This document shows, in pieces, positions 33,118 through 41,802 of a DNA stretch of 50,807 nucleotides. Both the position numbers and the translations under genes were made by a program. The stretch is from Clostridia bacterium (GTDB lineage Bacteria > Bacillota > Clostridia > Oscillospirales > Acutalibacteraceae), in the NCBI GenBank assembly GCA_017517135.1, contig JAFXAK010000026.1, positions 1-50,807 on the forward strand, read 5' to 3'. Under the pieces are notes generated by a model, which saw only the letters and a list, made by a program, of their open reading frames with translations, was not told the origin of the DNA and ran no database searches. Each line of letters starts with the position of its first letter. Within the stretch, counting starts at the first letter, position 1.

Positions 33118-33482
33118 TTCAGCTTAAAAAAGCCTTGTCAAGTGCGTTTTGCCATAAATGTTAACAAAAAAAGTGCAAGGCTTTTATACAATTTAAATGT
33201 AAGTGCTTTTATACTCATTGTATAATGTTGAAAACTTGAAAATTGTTAAAAAGTATGTTCAAAATGTTAATAACTTACGGCAAAATACCTTGATAAGCCT
33301 TGTTTTTAACACTAAAAAGTTATGAACATCGGAAGATTGTTAAATATTTAACATATACAGCTTGTTGTCTTACCTTTCTTGTTATACAAAATGGATATAT
33401 TTTTTAAATAAAATTTACCGAAAATTTTATTTAAAATCACAAATAGCCTTTTTTGGCAAAAAAAGCTTTTTCGGGAGAAAAA
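33118..33482. other. gene-free AT-rich stretch with a cluster of TTTTNAACA nonamers
   Basis: No gene is seen in these 365 bases. Nonamers related to TT(A/T)TNAACA: reverse-strand copies at 33226, 33244, 33256, 33265 and 33338; forward copies at 33303, 33320 (TTATGAACA) and 33345. The last two pairs form a perfect palindrome TGTTAAATATTTAACA (33338-33353). The same nonamer class occurs between dnaN and dnaA. It could be a DnaA-binding cluster (part of the origin or a titration site), inference only; no canonical TTATCCACA is present. Confidence 0.5.
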
Positions 33483-34304
33483 ATGAACATAACACAGCAT
33501 AAACAATATGTAGAAGTAAGCGGCTTCGGTCAGATTAATTTAGAATTAACCCTTGATTGCGGTCAGGCGTTCAGATGGGAACGCTTACCCGACGGCTCCT
33601 TTTTCGGCATTGCCGATTCAAGGGAAACAAGGGTAAAAAAAGAGGGAAATTCTCTCTTATTTTTTAACACGGCAATTGAGGATGTTGAAAATTTCTGGAT
33701 AAATTATTTTGACCTCGCAGAAGATTATGAGCGTATTTTAGAGCGTTTATGCAGGGACGAAAAAATATGCTTTGCACACTCTGCCTACGGCACGATAAGG
33801 CTTCTCAATCAGGAGCCTTTCGAGACACTTTGCTCCTTTATAATTTCCGCCTGCAACAATATTCCGAGGATAAAAACAATAGTAAAAACGCTTAGTGAGA
33901 GCTTCGGTGAGAAAACAGAAAACGGCTTTGCCTTTCCGTCAGCTGAGGTGATGGCTTCCCTTAACGAAGACGATTTATCCGTAATCCGTGCCGGCTACAG
34001 AGTACCCTATCTTCTTGATGCCGCAAGGAAGACTGCAAGCGGTGAAATTGATTTTGACAAAATCAGAGGCTTATCCGAGGACGAAGCACGGCGCGAGCTT
34101 ATGAAGATAAACGGTGTGGGAAAAAAGGTGGCAGACTGTACTCTTCTTTTCTCTCTGGGATTTAAGGACTGCTACCCCGTTGACCGCCACATTGCAAGAG
34201 CCGAAACTCTCCTCTACCCCGACGGCTTGCCCGACTTTTTTTCAGGCAACAAGGGCCTTGCCCAGCAGTATATTTTCCATTACCAGAGGACTTATACAAA
34301 ATAG
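33483..34304 (+). CDS. 8-oxoguanine DNA glycosylase (Ogg1-type)
   Basis: Bifunctional base-excision repair glycosylase/AP lyase removing 8-oxoG. 273 residues from the ATG at 33483 (GGGAGAAAAA upstream; an in-frame TTG at 33453 is less likely). N-terminal beta domain with LDCGQAFRWERLPDGSFFG; helical HhH-GPD domain with NQEPFETLCSFIISACNNIPRIKTIVKTL; hairpin-helix-hairpin INGVGKKVADCTLLFSL with catalytic Lys215 and PVDRHI with Asp234, equivalent to Lys249/Asp268 of human OGG1. Single gene; a new promoter follows for the SGNH gene. Confidence 0.93.
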   Translation: MNITQHKQYVEVSGFGQINLELTLDCGQAFRWERLPDGSFFGIADSRETRVKKEGNSLLFFNTAIEDVENFWINYFDLAEDYERILERLCRDEKICFAHSAYGTIRLLNQEPFETLCSFIISACNNIPRIKTIVKTLSESFGEKTENGFAFPSAEVMASLNEDDLSVIRAGYRVPYLLDAARKTASGEIDFDKIRGLSEDEARRELMKINGVGKKVADCTLLFSLGFKDCYPVDRHIARAETLLYPDGLPDFFSGNKGLAQQYIFHYQRTYTK

Positions 34305-34325
34305 ATAAAAATATTTAAAAACAAG

Positions 34326-34354
34326 TTGCATTGTTATTATATTTTGTTTATAAT
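34326..34354 (+). promoter_or_regulatory. promoter of the SGNH esterase gene
   Basis: TTGCAT and TATAAT with a 17-bp spacer, about 55 bases before the start codon. Confidence 0.7.
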
Positions 34355-34408
34355 GAGTTTATATATATTTATTTTTTATTAAAAACCTTGTTAAAGGGGA
34401 AGAATCAA

Positions 34409-36253
34409 ATGAAAACAGTAAAAAAGCTTTTATCTCTCATTATTGTATTGAGCATATTTTTGTCGTCGGGCATTTTGTTCTCGGCTTTGCCTGAGGCTGA
34501 CGCTTCTTCGGGCACATGGCTTACCGCCTGGACAACAAGTATGGTCAACGGCTCAATAAAGCTCGGAGATACCTTGGCTTTCAATGATTTTATTCCTGCA
34601 AAAAGCACAATAAGAACGGAGCTTACCGTAACAACTGCAGGCACAAAGCTGAGACTTAAATTCTCAAACGAATACTCAATCACAGACATAACTCTTGACG
34701 AGGTATCCGTTGCAAAAACACTCGGCTCGGGAGAAGCCAAGATAGTTGACGGAACTCAGACTGCCGTAACCTTCAACGGCGGTGAAACTTCCGTAACAGT
34801 AAAAAGAGGCGAAACCGTCTGGTCTGACGAAATAGACTTTGAAACAGCCGCACTCGAAAAAATCAGTGTCAGCGTATTCTTCAGGAATATGACCTACATA
34901 ACAACAGGCGGTCTTGCACACGCTGAAACATATCTTGATACGAGCAATCTTCTTAATTTCCTCACAGGCAAATCATTTGTAAATTCCCCCTCTCTCAATT
35001 CCCCGAGCGAAATCAACATCTCCTCAGGCGGTATGACATATCATGTAACACCCTTCCTTTGCGCTATTGATTCACTTTCTCACGAAAAAAATGCCGCAAC
35101 TGCCGTTTTCATCGGTGACTCAACCTTGGTAAACAACACACATCTCTATTTTGCAGAAAAGCTTGTTAAAAACGGTATAACAAATATCTCCGTTGTAAAC
35201 GAGGCAATCATTGCAAATAAGGTTCTCTCGGGCGGCAGCGGACTTATCGGTAATCTTTACGGTGATTCACTTCTTTCCCGCTTTGAAAGAGACGCTCTGA
35301 ATTTAAGCGGTGTAAAATACATATTTATAAAAGAAGGTCTTAACGACATTATTCATCAGTATTCAAAATCAATGTCCCCGAACACTCTCAAATGCTCCAC
35401 GGACGATATTATTGCAGGCTACATACAGCTTATAAATGCTGCCCACGAAAGAGGAATAAAGGTTTATTTCTTCACAAAATCAGCCTGGAAGGGCTACGAA
35501 AGAGCATTCTTAGGACAGACGGGCGACCTCGTCTGGTCACAGGAAGCACAGGACAAGTGTGACGAGCTTGACAAATGGATAAAAACAAATAAACTGGCAG
35601 ACGGCTATATTGATGTTTCTCCCCTTGCAAACCCCTCAGACACATATGCACTCTGCCCGTCCTTTACTCCCGACGGTGCACATCTTACGGACTTGGCTTC
35701 AATAGCTGTTGCAGACCTTATTCCCCTTAAATATGTCGGTGTAAAATCAGATGTAAAGCTGACATCAGCCGAGATTAATTCTGTTGATCCCTATAAGGAA
35801 AAAAATCAGATTATTTCACAGATGAACTCAAAGCCCGAAACCACCACCAAGGCACCTGAAAACACAACTCAGAAGCCCGAAAACACAACAGCAGCACCTG
35901 AAAACACAACGGCTGCTCCCGAAAATACTACTACAGCTGTACCGGAAAACACAACAGCTGTTGTTCCCCCATATATCACGGAAAGCACAACGGCTGTTAC
36001 TGATACTCCCGTAATAATTGTACCCGAAACCGAGGCTACCGTGCCTTACGAGGAAAGCACAACTCTCCCGCCCGCAAATCAGAATACAAGCTTTAATCCC
36101 TCAGGCAGTCAGTCACAGAATACAAACACCATCGGCAACGGCGGTCCTATAGTAATTATGCTTATACTCTTCTTTGTTGTTATTATTGCAGGCGCTGTTG
36201 TGCTTGTAACAGTAAGCCGCAGAAAAGAAGAAGAAAAAGAAACTCAGTGGTAA
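34409..36253 (+). CDS. surface SGNH/GDSL hydrolase with Thr-rich stalk and C-terminal membrane anchor
   Basis: 614 residues from the ATG at 34409 (AAAGGGGA upstream); the frame opens 26 codons earlier. Signal peptide 1-32. Residues about 33-220 form a beta-rich domain as in two-domain carbohydrate esterases. SGNH catalytic domain about 225-450: GDST (nucleophile Ser238), GLND block at 310-313, and DGAH with Asp422/His425. Then a Thr/Pro stalk about 475-560 (PENTTAAPENTT repeats) and a membrane helix about 580-602 with a charged tail RRKEEEKE. Likely a cell-attached esterase deacetylating sugars or glycans outside; no LPXTG. The sugar operon follows 40 bases downstream. Confidence 0.82.
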   Translation: MKTVKKLLSLIIVLSIFLSSGILFSALPEADASSGTWLTAWTTSMVNGSIKLGDTLAFNDFIPAKSTIRTELTVTTAGTKLRLKFSNEYSITDITLDEVSVAKTLGSGEAKIVDGTQTAVTFNGGETSVTVKRGETVWSDEIDFETAALEKISVSVFFRNMTYITTGGLAHAETYLDTSNLLNFLTGKSFVNSPSLNSPSEINISSGGMTYHVTPFLCAIDSLSHEKNAATAVFIGDSTLVNNTHLYFAEKLVKNGITNISVVNEAIIANKVLSGGSGLIGNLYGDSLLSRFERDALNLSGVKYIFIKEGLNDIIHQYSKSMSPNTLKCSTDDIIAGYIQLINAAHERGIKVYFFTKSAWKGYERAFLGQTGDLVWSQEAQDKCDELDKWIKTNKLADGYIDVSPLANPSDTYALCPSFTPDGAHLTDLASIAVADLIPLKYVGVKSDVKLTSAEINSVDPYKEKNQIISQMNSKPETTTKAPENTTQKPENTTAAPENTTAAPENTTTAVPENTTAVVPPYITESTTAVTDTPVIIVPETEATVPYEESTTLPPANQNTSFNPSGSQSQNTNTIGNGGPIVIMLILFFVVIIAGAVVLVTVSRRKEEEKETQW

Positions 36254-36295
36254 CTCAAGCGACAGCTTAAAATTATTTATAAAGGAGAAAAGACT

Positions 36296-37615
36296 ATGAA
36301 GGTAACTTTTATGGGTGCAGGAAGCACGGTTTTCGCAAAAAATGTTTTAGGTGATGTTATGACAACACCTGCTCTTCGTGAGTGTGAAATCGCACTTTAC
36401 GATATTGACGGCGAAAGACTTGAAGAATCATATATTATGATCACCGCGCTCAACCGTAATATAAATGAAAACAGAGCAGTTGTCACAAAGCACCTCGGTG
36501 TTGAAAACAGAAAGGAAGCTTTAAGAAACGCTGATTTCGTTGTAAATGCAATTCAGGTAGGTCTCTATGAGCCCTGTACCGTTATTGACTTTGAGGTACC
36601 GAAAAAATACGGTCTTCGTCAGACAATAGCAGACTCAAACGGTATCGGCGGTATTTTCAGAGCGCTGAGAACAATCCCCGTGCTCAAGGATTTCACCGAC
36701 GATATGACGGAGGTCTGCCCCAACGCATATTTCCTTAACTACACAAACCCCATGGCACAGCTTGCAGGCTACCTCGGAAGATACACCGGTATTAAGTCAG
36801 TCGGTCTCTGCCACTCCGTTCAGGGCTGTTCAAGAGGACTTCTTAATGACCTCGGCATTGAATACAAAGAGCCTATCAGAGAAAAAATTGCAGGTATCAA
36901 CCATATGGGCTGGCTGCTTGAATTAGAGGATGCAGACGGAAACGACCTTTATCCCGAAATCAGAAAGAGAGCTATAGATGTACTCAACAGCGGAAACAAA
37001 GAACATCACGACCTTGTAAGATACGAATACATCAGACGCTTCGGTCACTACTGCACAGAATCAAGCGAGCACAATGCAGAATACAATAATTTCTTTATAA
37101 AATCAAAATATCCCGAGCTTATAGAGAGATATAATATTCCGCTTGACGAATATCCCAGACGCTGTATACATCAGATTGCCCGCTGGAAGGAAGACAAGCT
37201 CAAATATCTCAATGACGAGGTAAACCACGAGCGTTCAAAGGAATACGCTTCCTACATAATGGAAGCTATCATTACAGACAATGCATATAAAATCGGCGGT
37301 AATGTTATAAACAACGGTCTTATCACAAACCTTCCCGACGAGGCCTGCGTTGAGGTTGCCTGTCTTGTAAACAAGAACGGTATTCAGCCTTGCTTCCAGG
37401 GTGCTTTGCCTCCCCAGCTTGCCGCAATGAATATGCTCAACATCAATGTTCAGCTTCTCACAATTGAGGCTGCCGTTACTCTTAAAAAGGATGCTATTTA
37501 TCAGGCAGCATTGCTTGATCCCCACACCTCGAGCGAGCTTTCCATTGACGAAATTATCAACCTTTGTGACGACCTCATTGAGGCTCACGGTGATTATCTC
37601 CCCAAATATCACTGA
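36296..37615 (+). CDS. alpha-galactosidase/alpha-glucosidase, GH4
   Basis: NAD- and Mn-dependent glycoside hydrolase of family 4; cytoplasmic. 439 residues. NAD fold at the start (FMGAGSTVFAKNVLGD); DADFVVNAI-like ADFVVNAIQVG; FLNYTNPMAQL; and the metal/substrate motif LCHSVQG (Cys172) with NHMGW (His203). The CHSVQG form is the one of the alpha-galactosidase (MelA) branch rather than CNVP of 6-phospho-enzymes, so the alpha-galactosidase reading is preferred. Strong SD AAAGGAGAA. First of a tightly spaced operon with a phosphohexomutase and an epimerase. Confidence 0.85.
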   Translation: MKVTFMGAGSTVFAKNVLGDVMTTPALRECEIALYDIDGERLEESYIMITALNRNINENRAVVTKHLGVENRKEALRNADFVVNAIQVGLYEPCTVIDFEVPKKYGLRQTIADSNGIGGIFRALRTIPVLKDFTDDMTEVCPNAYFLNYTNPMAQLAGYLGRYTGIKSVGLCHSVQGCSRGLLNDLGIEYKEPIREKIAGINHMGWLLELEDADGNDLYPEIRKRAIDVLNSGNKEHHDLVRYEYIRRFGHYCTESSEHNAEYNNFFIKSKYPELIERYNIPLDEYPRRCIHQIARWKEDKLKYLNDEVNHERSKEYASYIMEAIITDNAYKIGGNVINNGLITNLPDEACVEVACLVNKNGIQPCFQGALPPQLAAMNMLNINVQLLTIEAAVTLKKDAIYQAALLDPHTSSELSIDEIINLCDDLIEAHGDYLPKYH

Positions 37616-37633
37616 TAAAAGAGGGCTTATAAA

Positions 37634-39139
37634 ATGTCATTATTAAAGCTTAAAAGCGGTACCGATATAAGGGGCACCGCTATAGGTGAAAATATACAGC
37701 TCACTAATGAGGCTATACAGAAAATAACTGTTGCTTTTGTAGGATATATTTCCGAAAAGCTTGGTATTGAAGCAGAAAATTTAACTGTATGCGTAGGTCA
37801 CGATTCGCGTATTTCCGCAAACAGAATAAAAAGTGCGATTACAGGCGTTCTCAATGCTCTTAATGTAAAAGCACTTGACTGCTCCCTTTCGTCAACTCCC
37901 GCTATGTTTATGACAACCGTAGAGGGCTTGTGCAACGCAGCGATACAGATAACCGCAAGCCACCACCCGTCAGACAAGAACGGACTTAAATTCTTCACCC
38001 GAAACGGCTGTCTTGAAAGTGAGGATATCGGAAATATTCTCACCATAGCAGAAAATGCCGTTGTTCCCGCTTCAGGAGATACTACGGCTCAGAAAATTGA
38101 CTTTATGTCAAGATACTCCGAAATTCTGAGAGATAAAATCAAAAAGGAAGTAAATGCTTCCGACTACGAAAAGCCTCTTGACGGCTTTCATATCGTTGTT
38201 GATGCGGGTAACGGTGCCGGCGGATTTTTCGCTACCGATGTCCTCGAAAAGCTCGGTGCAGACATCACCGGCAGTCAGTTTTTAGAGCCTGACGGAAATT
38301 TCCCGAATCATATTCCCAACCCCGAAAACGAGGTTGCAATGTCTTTCATATCAAGGGCTGTAACGGAGAATAATGCCGATTTAGGCGTTATCTTTGATAC
38401 GGATGTTGACAGAGCCGCCTGTGTTGATGCCTCAGGCAATGAAATCAACCGTAATTCACTTATTGCACTCTCATCGGTTATGGCTTTGGAGGGTAACGAG
38501 GGCGGTACTATCGTAACAGACTCCGTTACAAGTGACGGCTTGAAGGAATTTATTGAAAATTCTCTCTCCGGTAAGCACTACCGCTACAAAAGAGGCTATA
38601 AGAATGTTATAAACAAGGCTATAGAATTAAATAAGCAGGGTATAAACTGTCCGCTTGCAATAGAGACCTCGGGACATGCCGCTTTGAGGGAAAATTATTT
38701 CCTTGATGACGGTGCTTATCTTATGACAAAGATAATAATTCTTGCCGCGAAGCTCAGAAAAGAAGGCAAAACCGTTGATATGCTCTTAAAAGACCTTAAA
38801 AAGCCGCTTGAAGAAAAGGAAATGCGCTTTAAGATAGAGCTTGAAGACTTTAAGCCCTGCGGTGAAAAGGTTATAAGCGATTTAGAGGAATACTGCAAAG
38901 GCTTTTCGTTCCTTACTCCTGCCGACGATAACCGCGAGGGCTTCAGAGTGTCCTTTGATAAAGAACACGGCAACGGCTGGCTTCTTTTAAGAATGAGTGT
39001 ACACGATCCCATTCTGCCTCTTAATATTGAAAGCAACGAAGAAGGTGGAGTAATAAAAATTGCGGAATTTTTCTATAATTTTATAAAAGAAAAGGGAAAC
39101 CTTGATATTTCAGCAATTAAAAAATTTCTTGATAAATAA
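37634..39139 (+). CDS. phosphoglucomutase/phosphomannomutase (alpha-phosphohexomutase)
   Basis: Moves phosphate between C1 and C6 of hexoses. 501 residues. Domain 1 contains the phosphoserine loop AIQITASHHPSDKNGLKFF (Ser109); domain 2 contains the Mg loop DTDVDRAACVD (255-264); domain 3 has the sugar loop IETSGHAALRENYFLDDGAYL; domain 4 has a phosphate loop near DNREGFRVSF. It lies 18 bases after the GH4 gene, joining released hexose phosphates to glycolysis or to sugar-nucleotide synthesis. Substrate preference (glucose or mannose) is uncertain. Confidence 0.9.
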   Translation: MSLLKLKSGTDIRGTAIGENIQLTNEAIQKITVAFVGYISEKLGIEAENLTVCVGHDSRISANRIKSAITGVLNALNVKALDCSLSSTPAMFMTTVEGLCNAAIQITASHHPSDKNGLKFFTRNGCLESEDIGNILTIAENAVVPASGDTTAQKIDFMSRYSEILRDKIKKEVNASDYEKPLDGFHIVVDAGNGAGGFFATDVLEKLGADITGSQFLEPDGNFPNHIPNPENEVAMSFISRAVTENNADLGVIFDTDVDRAACVDASGNEINRNSLIALSSVMALEGNEGGTIVTDSVTSDGLKEFIENSLSGKHYRYKRGYKNVINKAIELNKQGINCPLAIETSGHAALRENYFLDDGAYLMTKIIILAAKLRKEGKTVDMLLKDLKKPLEEKEMRFKIELEDFKPCGEKVISDLEEYCKGFSFLTPADDNREGFRVSFDKEHGNGWLLLRMSVHDPILPLNIESNEEGGVIKIAEFFYNFIKEKGNLDISAIKKFLDK

Positions 39140-39151
39140 AGGAGAAAAGAT

Positions 39152-40000
39152 ATGTATAACTTTCCCATAGGTGTAATCATCAACAGCTTCCGTACCGATA
39201 TAAAGACTGCCGTTCTTAAGGCAGCAGAGGTCGGTGCAAACGGAATACAGGTTTATTCAACAAGAGGCGAAATGGCTCCCGAGAATATGTCCCCTGCTGC
39301 AAGAAGAGAGTTTCTTGACTTGGTAAAATCAAACGGTCTTACAATCTCCGCACTCTGCGGAGACCTCGGCTGCGGCTTCTTCAGACCCGAAAGAAACCCC
39401 GAGCTTATTGAAAAATCAAAGAGAATACTTGATTTGGCAAAGGACCTTGAAACAGATATAGTAACAACACACATCGGTGTTGTTCCAGAGGATCCTTCTC
39501 ATCCCAGATATGCTATTATGCAGGAGGCATGCGGACAGCTTGCTGAGTATGCAGACAGCATCAACGCTCACTTTGCCGTTGAAACAGGGCCCGAAACCAG
39601 CCTTGTACTTAAAAATTTCCTTGATTCACTCCACTCAAAGGGTGTTTCCGTAAACCTTGATCCCGCAAACCTTGTTATGGTAACAGGCGATGATCCCGTA
39701 GGTGCCGTTCACAATCTCAAGGATTATATTGTTCACACCCACGCAAAGGACGGCGTAAGACATTTCTATAAAAACCCCGATTATATCTACGGCATTGAGG
39801 ATGAACCCATAGTAACAGGCGACTCCTTCACAGAGGTACCCTTAGGCGAAGGCGGAGTATGCTTCCCCAAGTACCTCAAGGCACTCGAAGAAATCGGCTA
39901 CAAGGGCTTCCTTACCATAGAAAGAGAAGTAGGCGACAATCCCGAAAGAGATATAAGAAAAGCAGTTGAATTCCTTAAAGAGGTTATGAAAAATTATTAA
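39152..40000 (+). CDS. sugar phosphate isomerase/epimerase (xylose-isomerase-like TIM barrel)
   Basis: 282 residues. AP-endonuclease-2/xylose-isomerase-like barrel with metal ligands: HIGVVPEDPSH, FAVETGPE, SVNLDPANLVM, VHTHAKDGVRHF, and the C-terminal IEREVGDNPERDI. Such proteins isomerise or epimerise sugars, sugar acids or inositols; the exact reaction is not evident. Strong SD AAAGGAGAA. Spaced 12 bases after the mutase, so it is the third gene of the operon and presumably acts on the same substrate chain. Confidence 0.85.
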   Translation: MYNFPIGVIINSFRTDIKTAVLKAAEVGANGIQVYSTRGEMAPENMSPAARREFLDLVKSNGLTISALCGDLGCGFFRPERNPELIEKSKRILDLAKDLETDIVTTHIGVVPEDPSHPRYAIMQEACGQLAEYADSINAHFAVETGPETSLVLKNFLDSLHSKGVSVNLDPANLVMVTGDDPVGAVHNLKDYIVHTHAKDGVRHFYKNPDYIYGIEDEPIVTGDSFTEVPLGEGGVCFPKYLKALEEIGYKGFLTIEREVGDNPERDIRKAVEFLKEVMKNY

Positions 40001-40012
40001 TAATGTATAATG

Positions 40013-40049
40013 AAAAGGGTGCTGTAAAAATTTTTTACGGCACCTTTTG
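40013..40049 (+). terminator. terminator of the sugar operon
   Basis: AAAAGGGTGCTGTAAAAA pairs with TTTTTTACGGCACCTTTT, a long stem with one or two wobble pairs, ending in a T run. Confidence 0.85.
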
Positions 40050-40098
40050 TTGAATAATTCATTTAATATACTACAAACAATAAATTTAAAAAATTATC

Positions 40099-40127
40099 TT
40101 GAATTTTTTTATTTAATAACATATAAT
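40099..40127 (+). promoter_or_regulatory. promoter of the antitoxin gene
   Basis: TTGAAT and TATAAT with a 17-bp spacer, 50 bases upstream of the AbrB gene. Confidence 0.65.
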
Positions 40128-40176
40128 AATATTGTAAGAAAATCAGAAATTCAGAAAATAAAAGTGGTGACTTTAT

Positions 40177-40443
40177 ATGTTAGCAGAAATCAGAGGTCGT
40201 TCTCAGATTACAATACCGTCAGAAATCATCAAAAAATTGGGAATTACCGAGGGTGATAAATTTGACATTATAGAAAAAGACGGCGGCATATTCCTTTGTC
40301 CGGTTGTGGTATACCCCAAAGATAAAATATTGAAAATCGCAAAACTGATAAAGGATTCCGAAAACGGGATTTCTTTACAGGAGGGATTTGATACTGTTGA
40401 AAATATGTTTGCAGATATGGGGATAAATATAGATAATGTATAA
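40177..40443 (+). CDS. AbrB/MazE-type antitoxin
   Basis: 88 residues. SpoVT/AbrB swapped-hairpin DNA-binding fold at 1-50: MLAEIRGRSQITIPSEIIKKLGITEGDKFDII, then a helical C-terminal half that normally binds and masks a toxin. It overlaps by 8 bases a short frame that looks like the start of a RelE/ParE-like toxin, so it is probably the antitoxin of a toxin-antitoxin pair that also represses its own promoter. The antitoxin frame is intact. Confidence 0.82.
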   Translation: MLAEIRGRSQITIPSEIIKKLGITEGDKFDIIEKDGGIFLCPVVVYPKDKILKIAKLIKDSENGISLQEGFDTVENMFADMGINIDNV

Positions 40444-40576
40444 ATTAAAATACACAAAGGATTTTGAAAAAAATCTGAAATCGCTCACACAACAAGAACA
40501 GAAATTAGTTGCAAACAAATTAAAATTGTTAATTCAGAATCCGTTTTTTCACTATTTAAAGCTTGTAAAATTATAA
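40436..40576 (+). pseudogene. truncated RelE/ParE-type toxin
   Basis: 46 codons starting MYKLKYTKDFEKNLKSLTQ, the typical beta-strand and helix that begin RelE/YafQ/ParE toxins (usually 80-100 residues), followed by KLLIQNPFFHYLKLVKL and a stop. The region after PFF, where the GxH/Arg-rich catalytic strands should be, is missing. Short but in-frame; the rest was probably lost by deletion down to the terminator at 40597. Toxic activity is not expected. Confidence 0.7.
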
Positions 40577-40596
40577 TGTTTTTTTCAATTCATCAT

Positions 40597-40636
40597 AAAA
40601 AATCCGATTAAGAAATTGCTTAACCGGATTTTTTTT
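40597..40636. terminator. bidirectional terminator
   Basis: AAAATCCGATTAAG pairs with CTTAACCGGATTTT, then TTTTT on plus; an A run on the other side gives a U tract on minus. Lies between convergent transcripts. Confidence 0.85.
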
Positions 40637-40641
40637 ATTCA

Positions 40642-41781
40642 TTATGGCTTTGCTGAGCCTGTGTTGCCTGTTCTTCTCATAATATCTATTGCCGTTACTC
40701 TGTTTTCGGCAAGCTCGATATTTGATTCACCGTAAATTGTTTCGTGAAGCTCCTTTGCTGCGGCGGGATAGTCAACAATCCATACCCAGGCATAACCTCT
40801 GTAGTCCATTCTGTGCTCTAATGACGGCACGGACTGTGAAATAATTTCATAATTATACCATTTATTAATGAGAGCCTGTGTTGCATAGGAAATAAGCTGA
40901 ACGGATGAGCAGTCTGTTTTTACATATTCAAACAGCGTTTCAATAACCTCTGCAACCTCGCTTACGGAAAGCTCCTGAGTTCTCTTTATAAGAGAGCTTA
41001 TGAACATTCTCTGTCTTCTTGTACGGCTTACATCTCCGTCGGCATCGCATTTTCTGATTCTGCAGAACATAAGAGCCTGCTCACCGTTGAGATGTACATT
41101 TTCACCGCTCGGACAGTCAAGTCCCACAGCCTTTGCTTCATAGGGCTGAACGGTAATATCAACACCGCCTATTAAATCAACTATCTTCACAAATGATGTG
41201 AAATTAACGCTCACATAGTGGTCAATAGCTATTTTATAGTCGTTCTGCAGTGTTTCTATAAGCTTTTTAGCACCGCCGTTTGCATATGCGGCATTGATTT
41301 TTGCATATTTATCACCGTATGAGCTGTTTATATAAGTGTAGCTGTCACGGAAGAAGGATGTCAGAAAGATTTTCTTTGTTTCCTTGTTAAGGGACATCAT
41401 CATTATAACATCGGAATTTCTGCCGCCCTTATCAACACCTATAATAAGGAAATTGACAACATTTTTGCTCTTCATAAGCCCGTTTTCGCCCATAGTAGCC
41501 CATTTTTTGAGAAGTGTTGACAAATCCTTGGCATTTCTCAGCTCATTGAGAGTTTCAATGTCCCCGTCCTCGGGGAAAAGAGAGCTGTCGTCCTCGATAT
41601 CGTCTTCAACTATATCAATGAAGCCTGTTCCTTCATCCTCATTGAAAACATCCTCTTCAAAGTCAAGCATAGAGCCTACCTTGATTCCTACAGCCAAAAC
41701 CAATACAAGACAAAGCACAGCTAATATTTTAGCTACGGTTTTTATAGTGCTTTTTTTCTTCTTTTTCTTTTTTACTGCCAT
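40642..41781 (-). CDS. LytR-CpsA-Psr (LCP) family protein
   Basis: Membrane-anchored enzyme that attaches teichoic-acid or capsule polymers to peptidoglycan on the outer face. 379 residues: Lys-rich cytoplasmic start, one membrane segment at about 16-36, an acidic stretch (about 42-75), then the LCP domain from about 105 with NFLIIGVDKGGRNSDVIMMMSLN (pyrophosphate-binding Asp/Arg), SFFRDSYTYI, INAAYANGGAKKLIETLQ, VNFTSFVKIVDLIGGVDI and the RIRKCDADGDVSRTRRQRMFI motif. It ends the dnaA-gyrA gene line, 22 bases downstream of gyrA. Confidence 0.9.
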   Translation of the reverse strand: MAVKKKKKKKSTIKTVAKILAVLCLVLVLAVGIKVGSMLDFEEDVFNEDEGTGFIDIVEDDIEDDSSLFPEDGDIETLNELRNAKDLSTLLKKWATMGENGLMKSKNVVNFLIIGVDKGGRNSDVIMMMSLNKETKKIFLTSFFRDSYTYINSSYGDKYAKINAAYANGGAKKLIETLQNDYKIAIDHYVSVNFTSFVKIVDLIGGVDITVQPYEAKAVGLDCPSGENVHLNGEQALMFCRIRKCDADGDVSRTRRQRMFISSLIKRTQELSVSEVAEVIETLFEYVKTDCSSVQLISYATQALINKWYNYEIISQSVPSLEHRMDYRGYAWVWIVDYPAAAKELHETIYGESNIELAENRVTAIDIMRRTGNTGSAKP

Positions 41782-41802
41782 TTTTCTTTCCCACCCCTAA
41801 AA

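Noticed and set aside
33061-33430. Canonical DnaA boxes (TTATCCACA)
   Set aside because: None seen by eye here or in the dnaA-dnaN gap; only the variant nonamers are present, so they are reported as candidates rather than as boxes.
34409-36253. LPXTG sortase anchor in the SGNH protein
   Set aside because: The C-terminus has a membrane helix with a charged tail but no LPxTG-type motif before it.
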